Source: a virus
DNA: 36,543 nt
IMG/VR virus record: IMGVR_UViG_3300046713_000113
Span: 1 to 36,543 of that record
Strand: one strand, 5' to 3'
Shown one piece after another: positions 27,351 through 35,309 of this stretch (its first letter is position 1; each line of letters opens with the position of its first letter). A program made the position numbers and the translations under genes. The notes beneath the pieces were generated by a model. It ran no database searches. It was not told where the DNA came from and was given only the letters and a program-made list of their open reading frames with translations.

Positions 27351-27877
27351 CAGGTATTCCTTTCGTAGGCCGTCGGCCAATCCGGCGGCAGGGTAACGGG
27401 GCGGGGCATGACAAGGCCCTCGATCGGGTGCAGGTCGGCCTGCGGGACGAAGAAGGCGAAGCGCTGCTCGCCGCTCGGGTCGGCCCAGTAGCGGGCGTCC
27501 TTGCCCTTCGCGCCTTCGATGAAGCCGGGCAGCGTGAAGGTCGGCGAGCAGCCGACGACGAGGATGAAGAGGCCGTCGTCGGCGTCGTCTTTGTGGAGGA
27601 TCAGCCGGCCCTCGGCGCGCGGGGTCGAGCGGACGTGGATGCCGTAGCCGAGGTCGCCGTGGCGGTCCTCGTCGGGGGAGACGGTGACGGGCAGGTAGAC
27701 GCCGATCGCTTTCGCCGCCGCCGTCTCCGCGCAGGCGGCCTCGATGTCGGTCTGCCAATCGGAGCCGTCGGCCTTGCCGTGGCGGTGGCCGTTGCCCTTC
27801 GCGCGGTTGCGGATCGTGCGCGCCTCCCCGACGCGGGCGGCGAGCGCGACCTCTGACCAGGTGAGGGTGACGTTCAC
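27350..27877 (-). CDS. Conserved phage protein, 175 aa
   Basis: MNVTLTWSEVALAARVGEAR, DWQTDIEAACAETAAAKAIG, YGIHVRSTPRAEGRLILHKD, DDGLFILVVGCSPTFTLPGF and a C-terminal RFAFFVPQADLHPIEGL follow a protein very common in phages. Its E-x-A-x-A-K helix and later beta sheet suggest a restriction-endonuclease-like fold, but activity is not known. ATG 27877 overlaps the nuclease stop (ATGA). Confidence 0.65.
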   Translation of the reverse strand: MNVTLTWSEVALAARVGEARTIRNRAKGNGHRHGKADGSDWQTDIEAACAETAAAKAIGVYLPVTVSPDEDRHGDLGYGIHVRSTPRAEGRLILHKDDADDGLFILVVGCSPTFTLPGFIEGAKGKDARYWADPSGEQRFAFFVPQADLHPIEGLVMPRPVTLPPDWPTAYERNT

Positions 27878-29232
27878 TCGGGCGCCACCTTGCGCTTTTT
27901 GAACTCGACGGCGGTGCGTTTCTTGACGTGGTCGTCGCGGTCAAACGGCTCGCCGAAGTTGGCGGCGGCCTCGGCGGCGGCGAGCAGGTTGTCGCGGTCG
28001 GGCACTTCGGTCTTCTCGACGTCCATGAAGACGAGCGCGAGGTCCTTGCCGATCCTGACGCCCTTGACCTCTTCGTCGTCGACGGTGAAGGATTCCAGCG
28101 CCTCGGGCAGGATCGCCTCGGCCGCCTTCTTCAGCCGCCGTTTCAGCCGTTCGGCCGAGCGGGTCATGAAGTGCCAGCGGGTGCCCGCCTCGGCGAGGTC
28201 GTCGACGTCCTGGAGGTCGGCCATCTGCGACTCCGGGCGCAGGACGCGCGGCAGCCGGCAGGCGACCTCGGCGGTGCATTCGGCGCAATGGTTGCCGGGG
28301 GTGGGCTGCCACTTGCGCTTGTCGATGCAGACGGTGCGCAGGCGATGCAGCTGGAGGTCGAGGTCATCGCGGAACGCCTGAACCTGGAGGCGGTCGACCT
28401 CGACACGGCGCTGGTCGATCTTCTTCTCCCCGTTTTCGTTGCGCAGGATGCGGGGGAATTCGAGGTCGAGGATGAAGCGGTCGAAGTTGCCGAGCGGCAG
28501 GCCGTCGTCGGTGATCCCGAAGGCGGCCACCACGGCGGTCATGTTCAGCTGGTAGTTGCCGGCCCAGCGCGGGTTGCCCTGGTCGTCGTATGCCTGGGCG
28601 CGGAAGTCTTCGGAGTCGGGCGGCCAGGCGGTCTTCCAGTCGCGGATGCGCAGGACGCGCGGTTCGGGTTCTTCGAGCAGGTCGGGGCGGATCAGGACGC
28701 GAAAGCCGCCCGTCTCCAGGGTCAGCGTCTTCTCGACCCCCAGGATCGTCTTCGGGTCGAAGCGGGTGCCGCGGCAGAAGTGGTCGATCATGTAGCGGCA
28801 GGCGTCGCGTTCCTCGGCGCTGACCTGCATCTCGGGGTTGTCGGCCATGACCTCGTAGAGGATTTCGCGGCCGTACTCGGGCGGGATGCGATCTTCGCGC
28901 TGCTCGGCCAGCTGCTCGGCGCGTTCGCCGGCGGTGACCTCGTACTCGAAGTCGGTGCCGCCGGCGCCCGCGGCGCGCTGGCGGTGGGCTTCGATCAGCA
29001 GCCGGATCAGGCGGTCGATCGTCTCATGCACGATGGAGCCGCGGTTTAGCTCATGCGTGGCGCCGCCGCCCCGGTGCTGGAGGTACAGGAGGGCGGCCCC
29101 GTCGCAGCGGTCCATCGCCCGCAAGAACGTCTGGGAGGGCGTGAAGTCGGGGTCGCCGAGGATCGTCGGCTGGGCCTCGACGGGGATCGGGGGCAGGTCG
29201 CGCCAGTTGACGGCGCGCGGCTCGTCAGGCAC
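27874..29232 (-). CDS. PD-(D/E)XK exonuclease (RecB/Cas4-like), 452 aa
   Basis: GTG 29232 is chosen because it overlaps the upstream stop. His69 in GSIVHET, Asp184 in VLIRPDLLE, Asp198-Trp-Lys200 (RDWKTAWPP) and Gln228 (NYQLNMT) form the PD-(D/E)XK core. The late Cys cluster (VCIDK, HCAECTAEVACRLP) suggests an Fe-S or zinc site as in AddB/Cas4 nucleases. With the Rad52-like protein (29861-30901) it makes an exonuclease-annealase pair for recombination, like lambda Exo/Beta. The C-terminal 130 residues are helical. Confidence 0.8.
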   Translation of the reverse strand: MPDEPRAVNWRDLPPIPVEAQPTILGDPDFTPSQTFLRAMDRCDGAALLYLQHRGGGATHELNRGSIVHETIDRLIRLLIEAHRQRAAGAGGTDFEYEVTAGERAEQLAEQREDRIPPEYGREILYEVMADNPEMQVSAEERDACRYMIDHFCRGTRFDPKTILGVEKTLTLETGGFRVLIRPDLLEEPEPRVLRIRDWKTAWPPDSEDFRAQAYDDQGNPRWAGNYQLNMTAVVAAFGITDDGLPLGNFDRFILDLEFPRILRNENGEKKIDQRRVEVDRLQVQAFRDDLDLQLHRLRTVCIDKRKWQPTPGNHCAECTAEVACRLPRVLRPESQMADLQDVDDLAEAGTRWHFMTRSAERLKRRLKKAAEAILPEALESFTVDDEEVKGVRIGKDLALVFMDVEKTEVPDRDNLLAAAEAAANFGEPFDRDDHVKKRTAVEFKKRKVAPE

Positions 29233-29551
29233 GGGCGTCGGGCGGTGGGCGCAGAGTGCAGCGCTCGACGATTGTGAGCAGCCGGTCGCGGACCTCGCGG
29301 GCATCCGACAGGTGGTCGAACTGCGCTCGGCTCGGGACCGGCACGTCGGTCCCCGCCGCCATCAGGGCCGCGAAGATCGTGTCGGGGAGATAGAGGGAGC
29401 GCGGCGCCTGGGCGCCCGGGGCGATGTCTATCCATTCCTTGCCGTCGAGGTAGGGCGTCCAGACCCTCGCGGCGCCCCCGCCGTAGCCATCCTCGATCAC
29501 GTAAACCGCGATCATTTTCGTCGCAAGCTCGCGCTCAATCTCGACTCTCAT
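29225..29551 (-). CDS. Hypothetical protein, 108 aa
   Basis: ATG 29551 overlaps the preceding stop (ATGA). MRVEIERELATKMIAVYVIE, DGYGGGAARVWTPYLDGKEW and LYLPDTIFAALMAAGTDVPV. Beta strands then helices; no family recognised. It lies between the annealing protein and nuclease genes. Confidence 0.55.
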   Translation of the reverse strand: MRVEIERELATKMIAVYVIEDGYGGGAARVWTPYLDGKEWIDIAPGAQAPRSLYLPDTIFAALMAAGTDVPVPSRAQFDHLSDAREVRDRLLTIVERCTLRPPPDARA

Positions 29552-29868
29552 GCTGCGGCCCCCTCTCGGATCGCGGTTACCTGGCTGCCATACGCCCAGT
29601 GGCCCCCGAAGTCGAAGACCGCATACGGCAGCAGGGCGGCCTCGATCTGCGGGACCTCGATGGCAGTGGGCGGGTTGTCCTCCCCGTCGGCCGGCCACTC
29701 GAAGACGCCCTCGGCTGCGACATCGCGGGTCGGGCATAGGCTGACGCTGATCCGCTCGATCTTCAGGTCGAGGCCGTGGTCGGCGACGTCGGCCCGCATG
29801 CCGACCGCGATGATCGTGTCGGGCGGGAAGGGCAGCGCGAACGGCGGGAGCGTGTAGGTGTCAGGCAT
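29548..29868 (-). CDS. Hypothetical protein, 106 aa
   Basis: MPDTYTLPPFALPFPPDTII, GLDLKIERISVSLCPTRDVA and LLPYAVFDFGGHWAYGSQVT. Beta-rich. No family recognised. ATG 29868 lies within the end of the annealing protein gene. Confidence 0.55.
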   Translation of the reverse strand: MPDTYTLPPFALPFPPDTIIAVGMRADVADHGLDLKIERISVSLCPTRDVAAEGVFEWPADGEDNPPTAIEVPQIEAALLPYAVFDFGGHWAYGSQVTAIREGAAA

Positions 29869-30901
29869 CGCCCTCGCCCCCCGCCTCTGCGCCCTCTGCG
29901 ATCGACTTCTCCAGCGAGTCGACGCGCTCGGCTCGGGAGGCGCGGCGCTTGGCCTTGTCGATCGCCTTCTTCGCGTCGGCCTCGCCGAGCTTGTCGTTGG
30001 CGATGATGACGAGGTCGGCGAACTTCTCGACGTCGGCCAGTAGCTCGGTCAGGTTGCCGACGAAGTCTTCGAGCCGGTCGTGCGAGTGTTCGCGCTGACC
30101 GAGCGCGGCGTCGAAGGACGAGTCGGGCAGCGCGCCGTCGTCGACCAGGCGGACCTTGTCGCGCAACTCGCGGGCCTGGGCGGCGAGGGCGAGCGCCTTC
30201 TCGTCAGTGAGCGGCTGGTCGGCCGGCGGCGTATCGGCGGGTGCCTCGTCGACGGCTTCGCCCATCCCGACCGATCCCTCGACGGCGTCACCGTGGTCGA
30301 GGGCTTTGCCGAATGCGCCCTCGCCGTGGGTGCGCAGCCAGTCCTCATAGCGCGAGCGCAGGTGGGCTTCGACCGCCTCGGTCAGGTAGCCGGCGCGCCC
30401 CTGGCGCTTGCCGCGAGCGACGCGCTTGATCGTCGGGTTGCCGCTGCTGTCCTCGGCGCCGTCGCCGGTGACGCCGATGCGAATCTCGGGCATGGCGTAG
30501 ATGGACTCCCCGATCCCGAAGCGCACCGCCGGCCGTTTCAGGGCGTCGGAGTGGACCGCCTTCAGCTTCATCTCGTCGGTGCGCCCCTGGGCGACACCGA
30601 GGTCGGTGTGCGTCTGGTCGAAGACCGTGAGTTCGCAGAGCAGGGCGTTGGTCGCGCCCTCCACGCGGATCGGCTTCTCTGACCAGTTGCCGCCGACGAC
30701 CTTGTTTAGGCGCGCGGAGACGAGCCGGGCGTCGATGTAGCCGACGCAGATCGCCCCGTCAGCCTCGCCCTCTTTCGGCCATTCCGACTGCACTTTCCAC
30801 TTCACGGCGCCCGGGCTGAAGGGGCGGCGCAGCAGGGGCAGGGCGTCGGCGATGTTGTCGACGGGCATCGTCGGCTCGTCGGCCGCGGCGGGGTCAGTCA
30901 T
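29861..30901 (-). CDS. Rad52/Sak-like single-strand annealing protein, 346 aa
   Basis: The N-terminal 170 residues carry LRRPFSPGAVKWKVQSEWPK, ICVGYIDARLVSARLNKVVG, GNWSEKPIRV and LKAVHSDALKRPAVRFGIG. They follow the Rad52-type annealase pattern ('YIDARxVxxRLNxVxG', 'S-DALKRAAVxFGIG'). The C-terminal half is acidic and helical, probably for protein contacts. It anneals complementary single strands during phage recombination; the partner nuclease lies just downstream. Confidence 0.8.
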   Translation of the reverse strand: MTDPAAADEPTMPVDNIADALPLLRRPFSPGAVKWKVQSEWPKEGEADGAICVGYIDARLVSARLNKVVGGNWSEKPIRVEGATNALLCELTVFDQTHTDLGVAQGRTDEMKLKAVHSDALKRPAVRFGIGESIYAMPEIRIGVTGDGAEDSSGNPTIKRVARGKRQGRAGYLTEAVEAHLRSRYEDWLRTHGEGAFGKALDHGDAVEGSVGMGEAVDEAPADTPPADQPLTDEKALALAAQARELRDKVRLVDDGALPDSSFDAALGQREHSHDRLEDFVGNLTELLADVEKFADLVIIANDKLGEADAKKAIDKAKRRASRAERVDSLEKSIAEGAEAGGEGDA

Positions 30902-30910
30902 GGTCGTCTC

Positions 30911-31528
30911 CTAGTTCGTGGGAAGGGTGCTAACGGGGTGAAGTCTATGCGCCGGTGGGGACGGCTGGGGGTCGACGTCGAGGCCGATCAGCTGCGCCCC
31001 GAATCGGTACTTGAAGGGGTTCTCTAGGCCGTAGTCGAGCGCGAACTCGATGACACGGTCGGGCACTTGGTGGTAGTCGAGCAGCAGCCGCGGCGTCGCG
31101 TGGCTGTCATAGCGCCGGTGGTGGCCTTCGCAGCCAATCTCGGCGTTGCGCGGGTCCCAGGCGGCGAGCAGGATTAGGCCGTTGACCTCGACCCGCAGCA
31201 GCGGAGCGCGAAACGTCCCGTTCTGGCAGCCCGAGCAGGGATAGGCGCCGTCGACCACGCCATCGACGCAGAGGGGGCACGGCTCGTCGACGACGGCGTC
31301 GCGCAGCAGCGCCCAGAGCGCGTCTTCGACCGTCTGCCTGCGCAGGAAGTGGAACCGTTCGAGCGGCCCTTTGCAGGGGCGCCGGCGCTCGTCGTGGTGG
31401 GCGAGGAAGCAGCGCCCCAGCGCGCCCTTGTAGGGCGGCGCGGGCCGGGGGCGGTTGATCCCGGAGAGTTCGGGGACGCCCTCGGCGAAGGCGCTCGTCA
31501 GCCACGACTCGGCCTTCGGCTTAGGCAC
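30911..31528 (-). CDS. Zinc-binding, possibly HNH-type protein, 205 aa
   Basis: GTG 31528 overlaps the end of the 68-aa gene. CPLCVDGVVDGAYPCSGCQN is a DnaJ-type C-x2-C repeat. Later GCEGHHRRYDSHATPRLLLD, then YHQVPDRVIEFALDYGLENP resemble a phage HNH-like segment, but the motif is not complete enough to call. It heads the recombination genes. Confidence 0.5.
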   Translation of the reverse strand: MPKPKAESWLTSAFAEGVPELSGINRPRPAPPYKGALGRCFLAHHDERRRPCKGPLERFHFLRRQTVEDALWALLRDAVVDEPCPLCVDGVVDGAYPCSGCQNGTFRAPLLRVEVNGLILLAAWDPRNAEIGCEGHHRRYDSHATPRLLLDYHQVPDRVIEFALDYGLENPFKYRFGAQLIGLDVDPQPSPPAHRLHPVSTLPTN

Positions 31529-31727
31529 GGGGGATCGCCTTCACGGCGGCGTCGTAGATGCCGTCGGCGCAGTCGCCGCAGACCGTCACCGAGCGCGATG
31601 CCAGGGCCTCGTAGTTAGGCTCGCGCCTCGCCGCCCTGACGACTATCTCGACCCGGTTCTCGCCCTTCCGCTTGCCGCAGACCGGGCAGAGCGAGTAGGT
31701 GCCGCGCTTGTGTGCCCGGCGCTTCAC
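31521..31727 (-). CDS. Zinc-ribbon protein, 68 aa
   Basis: GTG 31727 overlaps the MazG-like stop (GTGA). Basic start KRRAHKRGTYSLCPVCGKRK then VTVCGDCADGIYDAAVKA give C-x2-C and C-x2-C. No specific function. Confidence 0.55.
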   Translation of the reverse strand: MKRRAHKRGTYSLCPVCGKRKGENRVEIVVRAARREPNYEALASRSVTVCGDCADGIYDAAVKAIPRA

Positions 31728-32044
31728 CGCTCGATCGTCTCCATGACGACGCCCTCGCGGAAGCCACCGCGCTCGGCGAACTTTTCCGACGCCATATCTT
31801 CGACGACCTGGAAGGGGACGCCGCAGTCGAACACCGCTAGGCACTGGATCGCCTCCAGAATGTCGGCCAACTCCTCGACACTCCGGTCGATCAGGTACTC
31901 GCCGACCTCTTCGACCAGCTTCGCCCGTAGACGGCGGCGATGCTCGTCGGGACTTCGCACCGGCCGGTAGGCCAGCCCCTCGGACGTATCGACCTCGGCA
32001 ACGCGGTCGCGGACCAGCTTGATCGGGTAGCCGTCAGCCATCAT
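31724..32044 (-). CDS. MazG-like nucleotide pyrophosphohydrolase
   Basis: A 106-aa protein. PIKLVRDRVAEVDTSEGLAY and RSPDEHRRRLRAKLVEEVGE, then YLIDRSVEELADILEAIQC match the all-alpha NTP pyrophosphohydrolases. Acidic metal-binding residues are E-E-x-x-E and E-x-x-D. Phages use them to clear non-standard nucleotides or lower alarmone levels. ATG 32044 or 32041. Confidence 0.8.
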   Translation of the reverse strand: MMADGYPIKLVRDRVAEVDTSEGLAYRPVRSPDEHRRRLRAKLVEEVGEYLIDRSVEELADILEAIQCLAVFDCGVPFQVVEDMASEKFAERGGFREGVVMETIER

Positions 32045-32198
32045 GGATCGCCGCCTCGATGGCCGCCTGTAGGGCCTCCGGTTCCTCGTCTTCGCTCAGC
32101 CTGTCGAGCGAGCAGCCGAGCTTGTGCCAGAGGCCGGCGGTGGTGCCGCACTCCGGGCATCTGCCGAGCGCGATGATGTCGTCCATATCGCGGGGCAT
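32034..32198 (-). CDS. Small zinc-finger protein, 54 aa
   Basis: ATG 32198 in a TGATG overlap. MPRDMDDIIALGRCPECGTT then HKLGCSLDRLSEDEEPEALQ. The C-x2-C...H-x3-C group may bind zinc. No family recognised. Confidence 0.55.
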   Translation of the reverse strand: MPRDMDDIIALGRCPECGTTAGLWHKLGCSLDRLSEDEEPEALQAAIEAAIHDG

Positions 32199-32538
32199 CA
32201 GTCGAGGTTGGTCGTCTCTTTGACCGTGCCGTCGGGCGCGATCTTGAACCGCCGAGGCGGGTCCCATTCGCTGCGGTCGCTGACCGACAGCTGCCAGTTG
32301 CGATCCTTCAGGCGCGCCAGTGCGACGCGCAGCGTCGGGTCGTGGGCGAGGCAGCGCACCGTCAGGCCACCGATGGCCTTCGCCTGGTCGTCGGTGATCG
32401 TGAAGTCGTCGGCGACCTGCCGCAGCGCCCAGCCCTGACGGTGAGCGCGGGCGACCTGCGCCGCCCCGCGGGTGTCGTCGGCTTCGATCATCCGGGCGAG
32501 CTTGCTGCCGTGAGTCCACGTCGCCAGGAAGCGCGTCA
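32198..32538 (-). CDS. Hypothetical helical protein, 113 aa
   Basis: ATG 32538 overlaps the preceding stop (ATGA). MTRFLATWTHGSKLARMIEA, AQVARAHRQGWALRQVADDF, then KAIGGLTVRCLAHDPTLRVA and ending TVKETTNLD. An HTH-like middle is possible; no family recognised. Confidence 0.5.
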
Positions 32539-32781
32539 TGATCCCAGCCCGTCGCTCGTCGACATCTCGCCCGCCTCGGGGCGGGTCCACTGGTCGACGT
32601 GCTTCTCCATCAGGTCGGCCTCGAAGCGGATCGCCTCCAGGGCCTCGTCGATCGCCTCCTGGCCGTCGGTGAGCAGCAGGCCCAGCGAGTGCGCGGCGTC
32701 TTCGATCTTGCCCATCTGGGTCCGTATGCGGCGCTTCACGTCCTTCGCCACGTCCGGGCTGTATTGCACGGGCGCGGCCAT
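32536..32781 (-). CDS. Hypothetical helical protein, 81 aa
   Basis: ATG 32781 in a TGATG overlap. MAAPVQYSPDVAKDVKRRIR, TQMGKIEDAAHSLGLLLTDG, QEAIDEALEAIRFEADLMEK. All-helical. No family recognised. Confidence 0.55.
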   Translation of the reverse strand: MAAPVQYSPDVAKDVKRRIRTQMGKIEDAAHSLGLLLTDGQEAIDEALEAIRFEADLMEKHVDQWTRPEAGEMSTSDGLGS

Positions 32782-33047
32782 CAGCTGACCGCCTGCGTCA
32801 TTGTGGTTTCGCGGCCGGTTTCGATGTCGACCTCGCGCCACGGCCAGTCGATCCCTTCCTCGATGTCGGAGATGACCTGCGCGGCCTCGATGCCGACGAG
32901 GTCTTCGATCCGGGTGGCCGCCTCGTCGAGCGTCAGGTCGTCGTATTCGTCCTCGCGGTCGAGGTAGGGGAAGAGGTCGACGATCCGGTAGCGCTCGCCG
33001 TGGGCTGCCGCGATGCGGTGGAATTGCTGGCCTCGGTTCTCGGCCAT
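32781..33047 (-). CDS. Hypothetical protein, 88 aa
   Basis: ATG 33047 overlaps the preceding stop. MAENRGQQFHRIAAAHGERY, DLFPYLDREDEYDDLTLDEA, VISDIEEGIDWPWREVDIET. Very acidic. No family recognised. Confidence 0.55.
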   Translation of the reverse strand: MAENRGQQFHRIAAAHGERYRIVDLFPYLDREDEYDDLTLDEAATRIEDLVGIEAAQVISDIEEGIDWPWREVDIETGRETTMTQAVS

Positions 33048-33256
33048 CAGTCGGACCTCGTCGCGGCGATGTACTTCGCCTGGTTGATCGGGTCGACGGT
33101 GACCCGCACGACCTCGCGCTTGCCGAGCAGGGCGGCGATCTTCTCGCCGACGTAGGAAGGCTTCAGCGCCTCCATGTACTCGGTGACGACGGAGCGGCGC
33201 TTGCTGCCGTCGCCCATCTTGTGCCTGCGCGTGGTGCGGATTTCGTAGAAGAACAT
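33047..33256 (-). CDS. Hypothetical basic protein, 69 aa
   Basis: First gene of the 33.3-24.4 kb unit. ATG 33256 overlaps the leader peptide stop (TGATG) with AAGGGAG upstream. MFFYEIRTTRRHKMGDGSKR, SVVTEYMEALKPSYVGEKIA, VVRVTVDPINQAKYIAATR. No family recognised. Confidence 0.6.
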   Translation of the reverse strand: MFFYEIRTTRRHKMGDGSKRRSVVTEYMEALKPSYVGEKIAALLGKREVVRVTVDPINQAKYIAATRSD

Positions 33257-33285
33257 CAGCGACTCCCTTGTTGACTACGGCTCAT
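33256..33285 (-). CDS. Leader peptide MSRSQQGSR
   Basis: ATG 33285 is 6 nt behind the -10. The nine-residue frame ends in TGATG at the next gene's ATG, a coupling arrangement. It matches the leader copies at 6509, 10309 and 22564. Confidence 0.4.
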   Translation of the reverse strand: MSRSQQGSR

Positions 33286-33291
33286 GGCCGC

Positions 33292-33321
33292 AGCCTATCG
33301 GGTCTGCTTGCGCTTTGTCAA
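33292..33321 (-). promoter_or_regulatory. Promoter TTGACA-18-TAGGCT over operator
   Basis: -35 TTGACA (33321-33316), 18-nt spacer, -10 TAGGCT (33297-33292). Palindrome CTTGCGCTTTGTCAAG spans 33307-33322. It is the likely start of the DNA-metabolism transcript. Confidence 0.8.
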
Positions 33322-33334
33322 GTGCCACGAAGAA

Positions 33335-33352
33335 GCGCCCCCGGAGGGGCGC
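33335..33352 (-). terminator. Intrinsic terminator after the lysis cassette
   Basis: GCGCCCC-CGGA-GGGGCGC (7-bp stem, tetraloop). On the leftward strand it is followed by TTCTTCG, a short U-rich tract, and then by the next promoter, separating the two units. The rest of 33353-33424 holds nothing recognisable. Confidence 0.65.
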
Positions 33353-33424
33353 CTCGACGACCGCTTCGCCTGATGTCTTTGCAGAGCAGGCCGGGGAACT
33401 CGCCACGCGGCGACCCGATGGCAG

Positions 33425-33772
33425 CTAAGCGGGCGGACCCTGCGGCTGGGCCGGGGCGCCGGCGGTGCCGGGCGGCGGAGCCTGCGGGGCCTGGGGAAGT
33501 CGGTCGATGACGGCGCCGACGATCTGGTCGATCGTCTTCGGGTCGGTGCCGACCGTTTTCGCAAGCTCGAACTGGCCGCGGGTATGCAGCCACTTCAGCG
33601 CCAGGCCGACGATGCCCAGCACGACGGTCGTGACCCAGGCGGTCGCTTCGGCCGGGGCCAAGTGCATGCCGAACCAGCTGTTGGCCTTCAGGGCGATGAA
33701 GCCGCCGGCGAGGGCGAGGAACGGAGCGACGAGGAAGGCGATCCAGCGGGTGATATTCGAGGACGGGTCCAT
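33425..33772 (-). CDS. Holin-like membrane protein, 115 aa
   Basis: GGAGAAGCCA precedes ATG 33772. Two hydrophobic helices (about 10-30 and 42-62: WIAFLVAPFLALAGGFIALK, ATAWVTTVVLGIVGLALKWL) and a C-terminal Gln/Pro-rich tail fit the actinophage holins next to lysins. It would form lesions in the membrane at lysis. It follows the endolysin gene by 9 nt. Confidence 0.75.
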   Translation of the reverse strand: MDPSSNITRWIAFLVAPFLALAGGFIALKANSWFGMHLAPAEATAWVTTVVLGIVGLALKWLHTRGQFELAKTVGTDPKTIDQIVGAVIDRLPQAPQAPPPGTAGAPAQPQGPPA

Positions 33773-33781
33773 TGGCTTCTC

Positions 33782-34609
33782 CTACTCCGTTGGGGGTCGG
33801 ACGATGACGTAGAGGCCGTCGCCGAAGAGGTCCCAGCTGCCGTTGCAGCCGATGTTGATCGCGGCGTCGCCGTGGCCGGTCGTGGTCTTCGCGTCGGGGT
33901 CGAGGACGCGCTCGACGTGGTGACCGACCGTGTCGCCCGAGTAGCGCAGGAAGACGACGAGGTCGCCGCAGTTCACCTTGCCGGTGACGCGGTGGCAGAA
34001 CTCAAGCTCCGTGCCCGTGTAGCCGCCGACGCGGAAGCCGTCGGGGCCGCTGGGGGAGGGGTCGCCGGTGACGAAGCAGGTGCCGTCGGCGTAGGTGGAG
34101 CAGTCGTAGATGCGCCCCTGCGGGTAGTGGTAGATGGCGTGGGCGTAGTCGCGCGGGCCGCCTTCCATCGAGTAGTAGGCGGGGCCGCTGGTCGCCTCCC
34201 CGGCGTTGTAGTTCGCCATCGCTTTTACCTGCACGGCGTGGGCGCGCTGCTCCAGGGTGCCGCCGCGAATCTTGTTGTGGCCCTCGAAGACGACGCCATG
34301 CGTTTTCGCCCAGGCGTCGAGTTCGGCCTGTAGCTTGACTTCAAGGGCCTGGAGGGTGCCGATCGCGCCCTGTTCGCGGCGCACTCGGCCTTTCCAGTAG
34401 ATCGCCTTGACGTGGGAGCGGGTGGCGCGGGCTTTGAGGGCGGCGGCGCGGAGCGGGTGACCGTGCCGTTCGGCCCTGACCTGCTTGCCGTGCTGCAATT
34501 CGGCGTGTTCGCGCCAGACCTTGTGCCGGCGGCGGGACTTGGCGAGGTCAGCGCTGCGGCCGGTGAGCCGGTCGGCCACGCGCTGTAGGCGTTCGCGAAT
34601 CTTCTTCAC
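33782..34609 (-). CDS. Endolysin, NlpC/P60-type peptidase, 275 aa
   Basis: GTG 34609 lies 7 nt behind TAGACT, with no SD. The basic, coiled-coil-like N-terminal 130 residues (KIRERLQRVADRLTGR, GAIGTLQALEVKLQAELDAW) precede a peptidase domain. It shows Cys170 in RIYDCSTYADGTCF, NCGDLVVFLRYSG, and His230 in GHHVERVLDPD, a Cys-His pair as in NlpC/P60-like hydrolases. The N-terminus may bind the cell wall. It is the expected neighbour of the holin. Confidence 0.75.
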   Translation of the reverse strand: MKKIRERLQRVADRLTGRSADLAKSRRRHKVWREHAELQHGKQVRAERHGHPLRAAALKARATRSHVKAIYWKGRVRREQGAIGTLQALEVKLQAELDAWAKTHGVVFEGHNKIRGGTLEQRAHAVQVKAMANYNAGEATSGPAYYSMEGGPRDYAHAIYHYPQGRIYDCSTYADGTCFVTGDPSPSGPDGFRVGGYTGTELEFCHRVTGKVNCGDLVVFLRYSGDTVGHHVERVLDPDAKTTTGHGDAAINIGCNGSWDLFGDGLYVIVRPPTE

Positions 34610-34616
34610 GGGCGGC

Positions 34617-34622
34617 AGTCTA
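34617..34622 (-). promoter_or_regulatory. -10 box TAGACT before the endolysin
   Basis: TAGACT ends 7 nt before GTG 34609; its TAG is also the stop codon of the upstream gene (34622-34620). No -35 at the usual place; TTGCGT lies 19 nt upstream. Confidence 0.45.
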
Positions 34623-35309
34623 GCTCCCCGCCCCGACCCCAACGCAAGCGGGGACGAGCGGGTTTTCGACACAGACGTGAACGGACGGATGCGCCGGGGC
34701 GGGCGTCTCGCCGGAATTGCCGGGCGCCGGTGGGGGCACAGGCGTCGGTGGCGCCGGGGCTGCTGGCGCCGGCGTCGGTGACGGGGCAGGGGCCGGCGAG
34801 GGAGGCGGCGGGCTGGGCGCGTGGTGGTGGGCGTGTGCGTGGTGCCCGTGCGCATGATGCCCGGGCTGGGTGGCTGGGGGTTCCGGTGAGACGGGGTGGT
34901 GATCGGCGGGTTCCACCGTGGGCGGCGCCCGGCTCGGCTTGTCGGGGACGGGGGCGCTCGCCGGCGTCGGCTTCGGAGGGGTCGGGTTGTGGGCGGCTTC
35001 GTGGATGTCGTGGCGATGTTCGATCCGTAGGCAGTCGGTCGGCGTCACGTTGACGAGCGAGAACAGGAAGCAGACCTGCGAGGGCGTGACGGTGTGGATC
35101 GCCGCCGTGAAGGACCGATGGCAAAGGTGAGAGTGCGGGAAGGCCAGGCAGGGGGACTTCGTTTCGATCCGCGTGACCCGACGGGCAGTCGCTTCGTTCT
35201 CATGGTGGTTGATCGCATAGACGGCGATCGTCGCGAGCATCCCCAACGCCGCCAGCGCGATCAGGCGCCGGATGTTTTCGTCGGATAAGCGGTGGCGTAC
35301 TTGGTTCAT
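34620..35309 (-). CDS. Membrane-anchored Pro/His-rich protein, 229 aa
   Basis: ATG 35309 overlaps the preceding stop (ATGA). One membrane helix (about 14-33), then a domain with four Cys (CLAFPHSHLCHRSF, SQVCFLFSLVNVTPTDC) that may form disulfides, so it probably faces outward. A long tail of Pro/Ala follows with a His-rich block (GHHAHGHHAHAHHHA). Located in the lysis cassette, it may be a spanin-like or wall-contact protein, or bind metal. No family recognised. Confidence 0.6.
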   Translation of the reverse strand: MNQVRHRLSDENIRRLIALAALGMLATIAVYAINHHENEATARRVTRIETKSPCLAFPHSHLCHRSFTAAIHTVTPSQVCFLFSLVNVTPTDCLRIEHRHDIHEAAHNPTPPKPTPASAPVPDKPSRAPPTVEPADHHPVSPEPPATQPGHHAHGHHAHAHHHAPSPPPPSPAPAPSPTPAPAAPAPPTPVPPPAPGNSGETPAPAHPSVHVCVENPLVPACVGVGAGS

